Assembly (NCBI RefSeq): GCF_000003605.2 | Contig: NW_003151757.1 | Coordinates: 116,900 to 160,677 of the forward strand | Reading direction: 5' to 3' | Source: Saccoglossus kowalevskii | Lineage: Eukaryota > Hemichordata > Enteropneusta > Harrimaniidae | DNA: 43,778 nucleotides | Shown here: positions 23,789-35,536 of the stretch, piece by piece | Layout: each line of letters opens with the position of its first letter | How positions within the stretch are numbered: position 1 is the first letter of the stretch | Notes under the pieces: model-generated | What the model saw: only the letters and a program-made list of their open reading frames with translations | Told to the model about the DNA's origin: nothing | Databases searched by the model: none | Position numbers and translations under genes: made by a program

Positions 23789-26700
23789 GTAACGACTATT
23801 CTTATTTATTTATTTATGATTGTTTGGCGTGTTAGAGCGTAGAAGTACCTACATATATTAGATATCCAGTGATTGACGTTTTTACATCAGATTTATTGCA
23901 CTAGTGCTTTTAGTTTCGTTATGCAAATTACTACACCTGTGTAGCAAATCCTATATTGCACGAGGTTTCGTTGAACATTCTATTTATTCTATACATACGT
24001 TTTGCAGTTCTCTCCCAGTATCCTAATAAGTTGTGTGCTTGCATCGCAAGGCTTAAAGGATCGTTTTATATATCAGTTCGATAAAGGGTTACCTTTCTTT
24101 TCCCGACAGTTTTCGTCATCGAAAAGGATTTTTGATATTTTCTGAACATTGGTTTCAACTCAATTTTTATTATTTTATTAGTGGATTTTATTCATCGCAT
24201 GAAAACTGGACAGTTGATACACAGAGAGCGTTACCATTTATACAATTGAATATTTGGGAATTCTAAATTTCCGACGAAAACGCACATTTTTTCGAATATC
24301 TGACACTACATAAATACATAGGGGTGTTCAATTGCCTAATAAAAAACGTATTAATGAAACATTAAAATGGTCATATCATTGCCCTGATTAGATATTACTT
24401 ATATTGAGTGTGCTTGATAATTCAGAGCATCAATTGACGATTGGATTCCCTGTCGAAAAACATTCATTAAACTGTTGTTTAAACTTGTTTTATTTTTCAA
24501 AACCAATGTACGTACACGTACACGTATCACCCGCTTTTCAGTTTTAAATCCCTCTTGTTGCGCTGTATTGAAACAATGTCGAATAATTCGTTATTTGTTA
24601 ACACGTTCATCCTTCCATGCATTCATACATCTTCATCCATTCGTATCTTATAATTATATCTGTTCTTTCATACATCGACATTTACCAACTCATCCTTACT
24701 ACCCCCCCGAATGCCCATACGCCACGCCACTCACAAATTGTTTTCTTGANNNNNNNNNNNNNNNNNNNNNNNNNNNNNNNNNNNNNNNNNNNNNNNNNNN
24801 NNNNNNNNNNNNNNNNNNNNNNNNNNNNNNNNNNNNNNNNNNNNNNNNNNNNNNNNNNNNNNNNNNNNNNNNNNNNNNNNNNNNNNNNNNNNNNNNNNNN
24901 NNNNNNNNNNNNNNNNNNNNNNNNNNNNNNNNNNNNNNNNNNNNNNNNNNNNNNNNNNNNNNNNNNNNNNNNNNNNNNNNNNNNNNNNNNNNNNNNNNNN
25001 NNNNNNNNNNNNNNNNNNNNNNNNNNNNNNNNNNNNNNNNNNNNNNNNNNNNNNNNNNNNNNNNNNNNNNNNNNNNNNNNNNNNNNNNNNNNNNNNNNNN
25101 NNNNNNNNNNNNNNNNNNNNNNNNNNNNNNNNNNNNNNNNNNNNNNNNNNNNNNNNNNNNNNNNNNNNNNNNNNNNNNNNNNNNNNNNNNNNNNNNNNNN
25201 NNNNNNNNNNNNNNNNNNNNNNNNNNNNNNNNNNNNNNNNNNNNNNNNNNNNNNNNNNNNNNNNNNNNNNNNNNNNNNNNNNNNNNNNNNNNNNNNNNNN
25301 NNNNNNNNNNNNNNNNNNNNNNNNNNNNNNNNNNNNNNNNNNNNNNNNNNNNNNNNNNNNNNNNNNNNNNNNNNNNNNNNNNNNNNNNNNNNNNNNNNNN
25401 NNNNNNNNNNNNNNNNNNNNNNNNNNNNNNNNNNNNNNNNNNNNNNNNNNNNNNNCACAGTTGCAATTATGTGTCCATTTTTAATAACATCTGTATCTTC
25501 AATCTGCATTTTCTTCATTTAGACAACAGGATAAGACGAACAAGGTGAGTAACCTACGTATTCAATTATCTATTGTACTATATTTGTATTTACAGTAAAT
25601 AATCAAATATCAGTCGTGTTCAAAACCTAGGATTTAATAGTGTTCAACAAAATAGTCATTACAATACATAGGAATATCAGTTATAAAAAAAATGAAACAC
25701 ATGGTTAAATTATTATTTGTTTATAAAAAAAAGCTTCTGCAGCCGGTTCGTTTTTTTCGGCACAATAAACCTATATTAATCTCACTTTCTATCGATATTT
25801 ACTTTTATTGACCCTCGGAAAAAATATTTAGCTGCGCCACCACTTCGGTAACTATTTGTTTATTATTTTATAAACTTTTCACACAGTGCACCATAATACG
25901 AGGTTATCACGAGTATAATTTGCAGTATCCTCGTAATAACATTATTATTATACATCTTTTCCTCCCAGGGATACATCCGTTTAGAACAGATTTAGCGAAC
26001 TTGTTTGTGTGGGGTCCGGTCAAACTCTGGTGGCAGCCATATTTTTTTATTATTATTAAAGGACGCTCACGCGCGTATTCGTTCCATATTTGGAATTTGC
26101 GTTTCCTAATATGGTAGGATGAAAATACCCAGTGCTATACGGCAAGCTGTAATTTATGGCGTAACGCTGACATATGCATATTGATGTATGTTAATTATCA
26201 GCTGCATTTGTTTACAGCTATAAAAATTACATAGGTTGCTATGAAGACGTTGACCATCTCACTGATGGACTAACTCCGACCAACGGTGGCAACACGATGA
26301 CAAACGATGAATGCGTAGATTTATGCGGAGACGAACAGACAACACCCGGGGACTTGTATATTGGTTTGACATTCCCTGGAACGTGCTATTGTGACCTGAA
26401 TATAGAAACATTTGTTCAAAGATTCGACGATTTCTGCACGGGAAATGCTGCATATTTCTTACCTATTTACAAATTAGGTAAAATTAGTTGACTACTATTG
26501 TTATATAATTGTGATATGCACATACATTTTTGAATAATGAGTCATTTGATAAAGCCCAGTCATTGACACAAACAAAAACAAATCATACATACATTTTACA
26601 GCAGATGTTTCAACACTCAATCACATTTCGAACAACTTTCATGGTATATTCTTAACACATACATTGGTGATTAACTTACTGTATCTTGTTTATTTAGTTG

Positions 26701-29700
26701 CTTGAGTCAAATCCGTTTGACACGCGTTAGTGTTCTACACTTAGGTTACAGTAAGTGTGACGTAAATAAAGACCACTCCGAAAGTTGAAATGAACGAAAT
26801 GCGCTTCAAACAAACGCAAATATGGCTTTTCACGGAAATTCAATTTCTCCATGTTATAATTATTCAGACAAAGCGCTTAAAGTTATTGTTTTTGACGCTT
26901 ATATGCGCATATATATCATGCTGCAATTGGAAAATGTTTTCCCCGAACAACTATTATGACAAAGTGCGATTACAAATTACTCAAATCACGGATTTTCAAG
27001 AAGAAAATATATAATTCACACATAATGATATTTTGTATCATAACGTCTGCGAATAAGATTCGTTTTTTGTTGGCGTAAATTGTCTCTCCATATTTACAAT
27101 TTCAAGTTGGATTTATTGTAAGGATAATATTTGTTTCAGCTGTGAAGGAAGTTTGTCTTCTTAAAAGACCTTTTATTTTTGTTCAAATATCCTGTGTCTT
27201 TTTTTATTATTTATCAATAGTAATTGTTATAAGCCACAAGTCGATAATGCGCCGAAAAAATAGAATTATTAACTATTAACTATTATTAACTATTAACTAT
27301 TATCAACTATTGTTAACTATTAACTATTATTAACTATTATCAACTATTATTAACTATTAACTATTAACTATTATTAACTATTAACTATTATCAACTATTA
27401 TTAACTATTAAATTATTTATAGTTTTGGTCATTTGTCTCCAAAGACTGAAATACTTGATTACATATGCATTAAATTACGCAATTGTTTGTAAACAATGTC
27501 GTGCAAATAAATATTGCTCGTTTGTATCTGTTTGTCATTTAGAATACAGATAATCATTAAAATTCGAAATAGACAGTATTCACGCTGTTAACGGCCTCTT
27601 TCAATGCTATTCGTCGCTGAAGATCGAGTGTATCTAATTTCTGATAATAATTGTACGATGGTATATATCAATATTGTTTAAACACACGTGGACACACTGT
27701 AAAGGTAAATGTATTATATGTAACAAGCTTTGATCAAATATATTTTTAGAAACGGAAAACTACATGGGATGCTACTTTGATACGAGCGACATTTTAAGCG
27801 GAGAGACCCCCGTGAATTCCGAAAGTCCAATGACGCTATCAGAATGCCTGGTTGAATGTGCAGACCAAATGGGCAGTTCCAGTTTCATATACGTTGGTAT
27901 GGAACGTTTTGAAACATGTTTCTGCGATGTACCTACAGACCAGCTTCAGTCTGTGGGCAATGAAGACTGCATGGGTGGAGATAGCTTCCTTACTGTTTAC
28001 AGAATAGGTAATCTGATTTACTTATTGTTGTACAATTCAATAACATTGTCGAATGCTTACATTTTAGAAGGAATACAATTCAGTTTACTATTATGTGAGT
28101 CTAGAGGGCGGTAGTCGTCGCATCGCGCATGCGCAGTTCACTCACACTGATGAAAATTTCGACTTTGATTGTTATGCAGCTCAACGCGTGTAAACAAAAG
28201 GCAATGACAATTTTAACCATGTGATTCGCGGGATGATATCGAATCGATGTCGGCATTTATCACACTTCGCGATCAGACACAAATCCACGTTCTCGTTTGT
28301 CACTGGGAGAGCGCATTTGGTTATTAGAGCGCAGTGGTAGTCGCGCGGCGCGTGTTCGAATTTCATGTAAATAAACAATGTATTTTACACGCGTTGTATA
28401 CGTCGCTATGAGTCCCATATGGAACAGGACGCGGCACGACGACTGCCGACCCTCAACCAACACGAATCTTGCATACCGCATCGACCATCACTCTCTTATT
28501 ACTGTGATATACAAGAATTAGTTGTTTCACCCAAATCAACATTACTGCGCTACACTTTGTTAACGTGTACTCTATCTAGAAAAGTATTTCACGTTCCTCA
28601 TCTTGAGTTTGCTATTTAATTATTTTTTTTAAATGAGTTAGCTGAATTTTTTGATTATGTGAGCGTATGTTTTTTTTTCTATCACTTACATAGACGTCAC
28701 AGCGGTAGTCAGAGGTGATCCCCACATGAAGACATTCGACGGACGTCGATACAGCTATCAAGGCCTGTGTTGGCACACTCTATTCAAAGACTGTTCCGAA
28801 AATGATGCTGCGTTTGAGGTTACTGCAAAATTTGAACCTACAGTTGACCGCACAAAAACTAGAACTGTTTCCGTCAACGTAACAGTTGGGAACGAGTACG
28901 CGATTGTAGATCAACTCAACGTAATAACAGTAAGTTTAATTGTACTTGTTTGTAAGTTTGCGTTGAATTATAATTTGCTACACTCAATTTGCTTACGCCG
29001 CTTTGGTATTTTAGTAAATCAATTGTATTACGTGCACGCACGTATTTCAACTTTTCATTCTTGTATGAGAGGAGTAGCTGGTACAGGTTGCATGAAATTA
29101 AAAATGCATTTTACGTTTTTACAGGAAATAAAAAAAATACACTGAAAATAGTTTTTTTTTTACAATTTACAGATGAAGCAAATTCCTAATTACATTTTTA
29201 TAATATACTTGGTAATTTGGGTTTAAGAATGAAAATTGGAAATATCGTACGAATTACGACATTTAATGTTGAAAAGGCTTTATACGCTTACAAAAAATAA
29301 GATCATTGTACAAATTACGGACGAATAAGATAGCTAATTACATTTTACACATTGTCCATATCTACGAATTTACGTTTTTTATTTATTTACATTATTACAT
29401 TATTACGAAAATAAAAACAATTGATTACAGCTTATGAAAATACCCCTTGCCGACCCTCCTGTATTATTATTATTTAAACACGTGAAATACATATGATTAC
29501 ACTGATCATGTGACCAAGAAGTACTATTTATTACGCTGCAATAAAGTACTATCACGTGATTACCAGACTTATCTCTGTCTACAGTGGGTCCCTCCGTAGT
29601 GTATAGCTGTAGCTTACTCGTACATCGATCAACTCTTAAATAACTACTAATTACCAAAGCAGCTACATAGTATGAAAACAAATGAATATACAAACATAAA

Positions 29701-30894
29701 TCCATAGGAGTACTGTCCTAAGTCTACGATATCACTGGTTTTCGGTTCTATTGTTAAATTTGAATATCATTCATATGATCTTCATCTAGAGTATTTAGTG
29801 AAAATAGTGAAACAGTGAAAATAAAACGCAACGATTAATTAAAAGTGTATTATGATCATTACAATCATCACCCTATGTCCCTTATATAATAATTAATTAA
29901 TGTTGAATTTTGTTTACAGTTTTTAATATTTTTATTAAATATTAAATGGGTGTTAAATACTAACAAAAAAAATACTGGATAATTATGTATGAACTTGAAG
30001 AATTGTATCTATCCAATCATTGTGACGTACAAAAAGGAAAAAATATCAAGTTGACAGGCATTGAATTGTCACTAGAGCAAACACATGCTGTAATTATTAT
30101 TATTTTGATTTAAAGATTGTACAAACAAGTTATGGAAAACTGAGGAAATTTTCTTATGAAGTTAACACGTAACTCAACAACAATAACTATCTCTTTTACC
30201 CGCTATGGATGCGTAAAATTAAAACGAGCTTGGAATGGTATCCTGCATAGGCTTAGCCTTAACCTTATTCCTACCAGCTCCCACTTGTTATAGTCTGCAT
30301 TTTCCTTCTGAATATTCGGGATAAAAACAGCCAATAATTTTGAATAAAATCTTTTATTTCTTTTTCAAATTTTGTGTTTCCTCAAAAATTATAGTTCATT
30401 TCCTGAATTTTTTATGAAATTATGAGAAAAAAGTTCAGAAAAATTTAAGCACGAAAGTCTGATGGCGGAAAGTTTAATAATTCGACATATTCAACTATTT
30501 GAATGTCTTCATGAAAGTATGTTAATTGTAAAAAAAAAGGAATATTATGTGAAAATGGGAGAATCTACAATGCAACGCGATAACATATATCTTTGAATCG
30601 TAGGGGCAGACCACGGGTTTTGTTTCAGAACCGAGAAGAATACAGGTACAAGAAGATGGCAAAACGATTAGTTTCATCTTCAAGTCCAAAGACACTACAT
30701 TCACATTGAACTGGACATTGCTCAGACACGTGTTTGAAGTCTCTTTCGAGGGTTCTGACTACAATGGTAGAATGTGTGGACTTCTGGGTAATGCCGATGG
30801 CGAAGGAAGTAACGACTTTGTGAAACCAGACGGTACTATTGTATCTGATGTCGATGAGTTTGGAAAAAGTTGGAAGGTGTATGGAAAGACGTAA
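23728..30894 (+). CDS. Gene B: secreted protein with two WSC modules and a vWD, 375 aa
   Basis: Six exons: 23728-23788 (signal peptide), 25523-25544 (22-nt microexon), 26218-26477 (WSC1), 27750-28007 (WSC2), 28694-28929 (vWD first half), 30604-30894 (vWD second half with TAA). The sum is 1128 nt, a closed frame of 375 aa. Layout: signal about 1-16, basic linker about 21-28 containing RIRR, WSC1 about 29-114, WSC2 about 115-200, vWD about 201-375. Both WSC modules have six cysteines, lacking the last pair (C-x-GD...CGG) kept in genes A and D. The vWD has GDPHMKTFDGRRYSYQG and CGLLGN and only three cysteines. All donors are GT. An assembly gap lies in intron 1, so another exon there cannot be excluded, although the phases already fit without one. 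Function is unknown; secretion is predicted. RIRR fits a furin-type cleavage site, which would make residues after the signal a short propeptide (inference). Confidence 0.82.
24750..25455. other. Assembly gap (706 N)
   Basis: A continuous run of N inside intron 1 of gene B. Open frames that cross it are artefacts. A lost exon here cannot be excluded. Confidence 0.99.
25523..25544 (+). CDS. Gene B exon 2: 22-nt microexon
   Basis: TTCTTCATTTAG|ACAACAGGATAAG...AAG|GTGAGT, 22 nt, phase 1 in and phase 2 out. It exactly bridges the phase 1 signal exon and the WSC1 exon, which starts with one leftover base. It encodes NNRIRRTS across its junctions. The homologous exon of gene C has the same length and phase, which makes a chance match unlikely. 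It starts 67 bp after the assembly gap. Confidence 0.75.
25897..26184 (-). mobile_element. M3 element copy, reversed, next to gene B WSC1
   Basis: The reverse complement matches the other copies from GTAACGCCATAAATTACAGC to GGATACTGCAAA, with the hairpin end partly lost. Its edge is about 35 bp from the acceptor at 26217. Confidence 0.72.
26218..26477 (+). CDS. Gene B exon 3: WSC1 (6-cysteine form)
   Basis: Acceptor TTTGTTTACAG|C, phase 2 in, 260 nt, donor TTAG|GTAAAA, phase 1 out. Reads YKNYIGCYEDV, ECVDLC, TCYCDLNIETF, DFCTG and IYKLG. Six cysteines; the usual second C-x-GD...CGG pair is absent. Same length as the homologous exon of gene C. A dispersed repeat ends about 35 bp upstream, next to the branch-point region. 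Confidence 0.85.
27267..27410. repeat. TTAACTA-type minisatellite
   Basis: Alternating TAACTATTAT and TAACTAT units with occasional TCAACTA variants, in the intron between WSC1 and WSC2 of gene B. Confidence 0.92.
27750..28007 (+). CDS. Gene B exon 4: WSC2 (6-cysteine form)
   Basis: Acceptor TATTTTTAG, phase 1, 258 nt, donor ATAG|GTAATC, phase 1 out. Reads TENYMGCYFD, ECLVEC, TCFCD, DCMGGD and VYRIG. Six cysteines. By its phase and its YMGC start it matches the single WSC of gene A rather than WSC1. Confidence 0.85.
28106..28453. mobile_element. MITE of the M1 superfamily in gene B intron
   Basis: Ends are inverted (GAGGGCGGTAGTCGTCG against GAGGGTCGGCAGTCGTCG). The right part (28327-28446) is a reverse copy of the 20.6-kb element at roughly 90 percent by eye. 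The left part shares CGACTTTGATTGTT and ACAAA-type sequence with 34129-34412. It sits between the WSC2 and vWD exons and holds GCGCATGCGC at 28125-28134. TTAA flanks are no longer visible. Confidence 0.6.
28694..28929 (+). CDS. Gene B exon 5: N-terminal half of vWD
   Basis: Acceptor CACTTACATAG, phase 1, 236 nt, donor ACA|GTAAGT, phase 0. Reads VVRGDPHMKTFDGRRYSYQG, LCWHTLFKDC, a VNVT site and DQLNVIT. It aligns closely with gene A exon 3. Confidence 0.88.
30275..30475 (-). repeat. Dispersed repeat R9, reversed copy
   Basis: The reverse complement runs CCGCCATCAGACTTTCGTGC ... GAAATGAACTATAATTTT ... GGAAAATGCAGACTATAA, matching the copies at 30995 and 39036. It lies in the last intron of gene B, facing the copy just after the stop. 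Confidence 0.7.
30604..30894 (+). CDS. Gene B exon 6: C-terminal half of vWD, stop
   Basis: Acceptor GAATCGTAG|GGGCAG, phase 0, reading GQTTGFVSEPRRIQVQEDG, NWTLLRHVF, GSDYNGRMCGLLGNADGE, DEFGKSWKVYGKT and TAA at 30892-30894. A nearer AG at 30627-30628 gives phase 1 and would not join in frame. As in gene A, the stop sits inside AC|GTAAGC. An AATAAA occurs at 30936-30941, suitably placed for a short 3' end but weak evidence in AT-rich DNA. Confidence 0.83.
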   Translation, partial: GQTTGFVSEPRRIQVQEDGKTISFIFKSKDTTFTLNWTLLRHVFEVSFEGSDYNGRMCGLLGNADGEGSNDFVKPDGTIVSDVDEFGKSWKVYGKT

Positions 30895-30994
30895 GCTGTG
30901 TTTTGTTATTCACATGAATATTTGCAAAATTAATTAATAAATTAAGAAACTCGTTCAACATTTGCATATCGGTACATATATACGTTTAACATTT

Positions 30995-31225
30995 TTACCA
31001 CCAAACTTTCTCGCCTAAATTATTCTGCATCTTTTTCTTATAATTTTCAATATTTCCGGAAAATGAACCCTAATTTTGAAAGCAATAGACACAATTTGAT
31101 GCAATTTTCAGTTTTAAATTTGGCTACTTGTGTCCCAATCTTCGGAAGGAAAGTGCAGACTATAAATAGGACTATTCTGTGAACTCGTGATGAAAGGCGG
31201 GAACTTGTGGTGAAAAGGTTGATAT
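30995..31225 (+). repeat. Dispersed repeat R9, copy after gene B
   Basis: CCACCAAACTTTCTCGCC ... GAAAATGAACCCTAATTTTG ... GAAAGTGCAGACTATAAATA ... GAACTTGTGGTGAAAAGG. Starts about 100 bp after the gene B stop. Confidence 0.72.
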
Positions 31226-32227
31226 CATTTTTCCCTAAAATATTTGTAAATTTAAGTATTATAAGATATTATAAGTTTTCAATGGTAAGGTCAATATATT
31301 GGAATTACAAACGTATGCAAATTTTTAAATCGATTCAGGCTGGTGTGATCGAGACTGCGTAATATACCCTTTGTCGCTTATGCGTGGTTTAATATGCAAC
31401 TGATGACAACCCATGTAAAATAGGTAAATTTGAGAACACCCACCATTTTTATTTACCAGTCACCAGTACATACTCCAACCCATGGATGTTTTCATGTCAA
31501 TTCTTTTTACTATTAGAATTAACAAAATTGAATAATGCGAATTATGTTAATTGTTTTGCAGGTGTGATTAAAATTGTCGTTTAAGAGGAGCGAAATGTAT
31601 GGAACGGCTATAATTACCCCCCCCCCCCCAACGATTAACGTAATACTTCTGTTGCAATGGTTGAACGCGTAATGTATTCATAGTTTGGTAGATTGCATGA
31701 GATTGTAACTTCAGGAATGGTGAATTTCGGTGTTTTAGGTGTGACGATAGAAGATACAAAAATATTTGAAATGTATAACATATAAATCGATATATTAATA
31801 AAATGCATACATGAAAAACAATAATTTGAATGTGTATTACTTAGATGACAGTCTGTTTTGTTTACAAGCTTTACCAACTATATTGATTATGTTGCCTTCG
31901 TCATTCCTAATATCTTAGATGGGTACAAGTAATAACGTTCAAATATACAACTACGTTGTGGTTGTTGTGTTCTTTACCCGTTACAATTTGGCAAATCTCT
32001 GAAAAAAATTTAATTTTATATTATTGAGACGACCACAGCCCAAAACAATAAACTCGCCATCATCACTTTTTAAACGTCACAAAATTGCATTGTCGACGAT
32101 AGCGGGCGCAATAATAAAAACAGTTAATACTACGTGGAATAAAATTTAATCGTTATTTTGTCATTGTCGTTTCTGCAATAATTACTCTTCTAGTCGTGTT
32201 AGATCATCACGCGCATTTATTAATAAT

Positions 32228-32545
32228 ATTCGGGCGGACAACCGGGCATTTTCATCGCCTGGCATCCATCACGGTGAAAACAAAGGCCGAAAACTCCCAG
32301 AAAACGCTACTTTGAGGTGGCTGTTGAAAATCCTCTGAACAGTGTAACAAGATTACCCCTGCGTGTGTAACGCATATAAATTTGGTCGATCCGGATTACT
32401 TCTAGGTTGAGTTTGTATTGTTTAATTTAATTGAATTTAGCTATTTTCGACGGGCGTTCCACATCAGTGCCCATAGAAATACACGGTACAGCGGTGCGCG
32501 TCTCAGCAACGTGGAACGTCTTGTGACGTAGCTCCGCCCCTGAGC
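32228..32545. mobile_element. M2 element copy
   Basis: Shares ACAGTGTAACAAGATTA, GGTGCGCGTCT.AGCAACGT and TGACGTAGCTCCGCCCC with the 35.5-kb copy. The ends are less well preserved. Confidence 0.72.
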
Positions 32546-33373
32546 ATGTGCTAAATGCTGTTGTATCCCGCCCTCTATGTCATGTCATTGTCAATTCATT
32601 TTTGCTTTGATAGTCACGCTTATGAAATATATGAAATAAGTAGGTCGTATCTTAAAATGAGACCGCCCATTCAAACAGTTTCTCCTGTGACAATCTATAA
32701 GTATTTCAGTGTATTGATTTGCCGTATAATGGCTGTATAAAATGTGAGGGCTGACTGCATTGCAATATCAAGCAAGAGCTGGCTGAATGTATTACTTTTC
32801 ACTTTGTCATGGATCTGGGCGGATTGGCACAACTTGGCATATATATAAAGTGTGTATCAAAACATGGCGGCCTCTATGTGGAGATGTGTTTATATTTCTA
32901 ATAGTTTTCACCAGGATAACCAGCATAACAAATCCCAGCAATGCTTGTATGCAGGCAAATGATTGTAATTACAATTTTCAGTCAGGCTCTATTTTATAAT
33001 GTTTAAGGCCAATATCTTTCAAAACCGTCCTGTATTGTTTTGCTTTGTGTTCAATGAAATAACCATGTATGTAATTGTATACAGTGACTGCTTATTTCTG
33101 CTCACTTCTCTCAATGTGAATTGTGACATAATTGATTTGTTCTGTGGCTTAATTAGAACATGTTAATTTGGTGATGCCATGTTATCCAGACAGCACTTTG
33201 AAAGTTCAACTGTTATGTGTAAGAACACCATCTGTTTACACGGGCCAGCTGTGAATGTAGAGACATGAATTAAATGTTTTTGTGCGTTTATCCATTTTTT
33301 ATATAGCATGGTTCATTCAGGTTTAGTTACAGTCGGCTTTAGCTAAACACAGATTACTACACTATCTACCCCC

Positions 33374-33594
33374 TCTAACACTGTGATAAAGATTTGCAGT
33401 TTTCGACATTGTGAAAATCTTTCGTTTTTATGCAGAAAAATATAGTATTTTAACCAAGTAAAATTATATTTATCACAGTTATTTCATATTCCGTTATGAA
33501 TTATCTTGTCAAGATCAGTTTATTCAGGGGTTTTCTCCCAAAAAAAAAGAATTCCACAAAATCGAAAATTGAAAGTTTTTATAGTAGTTTATAC
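33374..33594. mobile_element. MITE M4, shorter copy
   Basis: Starts CTAACACTGTGATAAAGATT and ends ...TCGAAAATTGAAAGTTTTTA, with inverted ends like the 12.1-kb copy. It shares AATTATCTTGTCAA (reversed) and AATATAGTATTTTAACCAAG-type sequence with it. Confidence 0.65.
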
Positions 33595-33957
33595 CAACAA
33601 CCTTGTATTGATTCAGATCAATGTGACAGCTGTGACGTACAAACGTCTTTACTTTTCTAAATCATTGACTAGGAAAGTTAAGCGAATTATAGAATACAAT
33701 TTCATCAACATTATTTCCTTGTCTCGTGGTGCGGGTGGAGAATATAACCAGCATCTCTCCTCCTCCTCCATGCTTCTCTGTCCTGCGCCGCTACTTCTGT
33801 CTATGCCCAAGTCACGTTCATTTTTTCATTTACTGCCAATTTACTGACTGTGTATTATGCTACTAATTTGAGGTCGGGATAATTATTCTGAAATATAGAA
33901 GCTCAAATTTGTGACGAGACACACTTGTTTTTCAATGTTTGAAAACCATTCGGGACT

Positions 33958-34032
33958 GCATCACTCAGATGGTTGATAGGTCATTAGGGGTCAAAGCCTT
34001 TGAGCCTAATAAGCATGGTTCGAATCCACTTC
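33958..34032 (+). mobile_element. tRNA-like SINE head candidate
   Basis: TCACTCAGATGGTTGATAGG resembles a pol III A box / D arm, and GGTTCGAATCC at 34018-34028 is an exact B-box consensus, about 55 bp downstream. The flanks do not fold as a complete tRNA by eye, so a tRNA-derived SINE is likelier than a tRNA gene. Confidence 0.4.
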
Positions 34033-34128
34033 TGCCGTTATTCAGCTCAGCCGTATAAGAATACCGCTGAACAGAATCGGCTCAAGTTTTCTATAATGAT
34101 AGGCTATAATATAACACCTGATCTTTGG

Positions 34129-34412
34129 CAGCGAGATACGCATGCGCGAGATATACGGGTCGCATATAAACAAAGATGGCGACTTTGATTGTTGCACAGA
34201 TCAACGAGTACAAACGGAGACGTTACCAAGTTTTTAATAGGTATTTTTAGATGAATGGAAGGTATCACCAGCGGTGATAAGTGAAAGTCATGCCCAGGTC
34301 AAACCTCATACTTGTGTATTCCATTCAAAGAGAACATTGGATTGTGGGAAAATCAATGTTTATCAACAACAAATGTCGCACATGCGCAGCGCGACGACCA
34401 CCGCCCTTTAAA
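34129..34412 (-). mobile_element. M1-superfamily element
   Basis: Reading in reverse from 34412: TTTAAAGGGCGGTGGTCGTC, then CACAATCCAATG, then ending near CGCATGCG at 34138. Inner blocks are shared with 40392-40625 and with 785-850. Confidence 0.55.
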
Positions 34413-35536
34413 TACAGATTCCACTAAAATGACATTAAACGTACTCCCTACAATACAGGATGTAAATGGTTCAAGCATCACCATCTAATGTGTCTTCACT
34501 ATACAAGTTAATGACAGGTACTAGCAATAACAATAAATGTACCTCCAAAATTACAGATTATATACTAAACATGACATTGAGTGTCCCGAGTAAACAAATT
34601 ATTATACAGTAATGCGACTTCGGTTCCTTCACGCTCTCACAAGCCTATTTACTCCACAGTTATTCTGCTAATTCTTCTAGACAAAAAAAACAAAGTAAAA
34701 GTAGTGTTCTCAATTGCAATATTCGTCAGTGAAATTAAAATAAACGTTGTGTACTGAAGCAGACGACACACTGTTTCATTAAATAACATACTAATTTGCA
34801 TACCGCCAGTGAAAATACAGGTCGGCCAGGCACGTCCTAAATATCACACCCTTGTAAATTCCTTGTATGTTCTGCAGCCAATGTATTGCATTTAGCGATG
34901 CTCTGTGATGTTGATTACAGTGTATTTTTAAAATCTCCTATGATGACGATCTAAGCATTTCTGCATTAACAATAACAACAAAAAACAAACAAACATACGT
35001 GATTATGCATATTTATTGCCCACTTTGCATATCAGTAATGGCTATAACAAATTTTTCTTCACGGGTACATCAGAGTGAATATTAATAATATATATAACAA
35101 TATTATAGATTCAAGAATTATTAAATATAGCATTAAATATGTTTGGTCAAAATGAATATATAAACAAAAATTTCAGTTGTCAGTAATGTTCAAAGTATGA
35201 TAAATGCTATTTTCCCGCCAAAATGTATTGGGATTTCGGAAATAAAATTTTGGAGATAAAACAGTGAATTTAAACTTTGAACTCTTAACCCTTCAGCAAT
35301 TACAATCTGAATTTATACAGCTCACAAATCAGTTACAAAAATAGTTTATTTTTGTACTGTGACAGACTGTTTTTTTTTATGAGAATAAGAACTGTTTCAA
35401 TCACACCACCTGAGACTGTCTGTCAACAAACTATCAGCCAACGCATTATGTACATATCGGATTGGAGAAGTCACAGCATGCAACGTCTGGTCATTCCGGG
35501 GGAACAGCAGACTTTTCGATACTTCGTAAAAAACGT

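Noticed and set aside
24475-25548. Very long open frames on both strands across 24.5-25.5 kb
   Set aside because: They consist of the 706-N gap read as unknown residues. Only the 22-nt microexon at the end is supported.
26259-26453. Minus-strand frame opposite gene B WSC1
   Set aside because: Antisense shadow; the plus strand carries the WSC cysteine pattern and the splice sites.
27267-27410. CRISPR-like regular repeats
   Set aside because: The repeats are short, contiguous TTAACTA units without unique spacers, in a eukaryotic intron; a minisatellite.
34018-34028. A genuine tRNA gene at the B-box match
   Set aside because: No full acceptor stem or anticodon arm could be folded by eye. A SINE head is the more cautious call.
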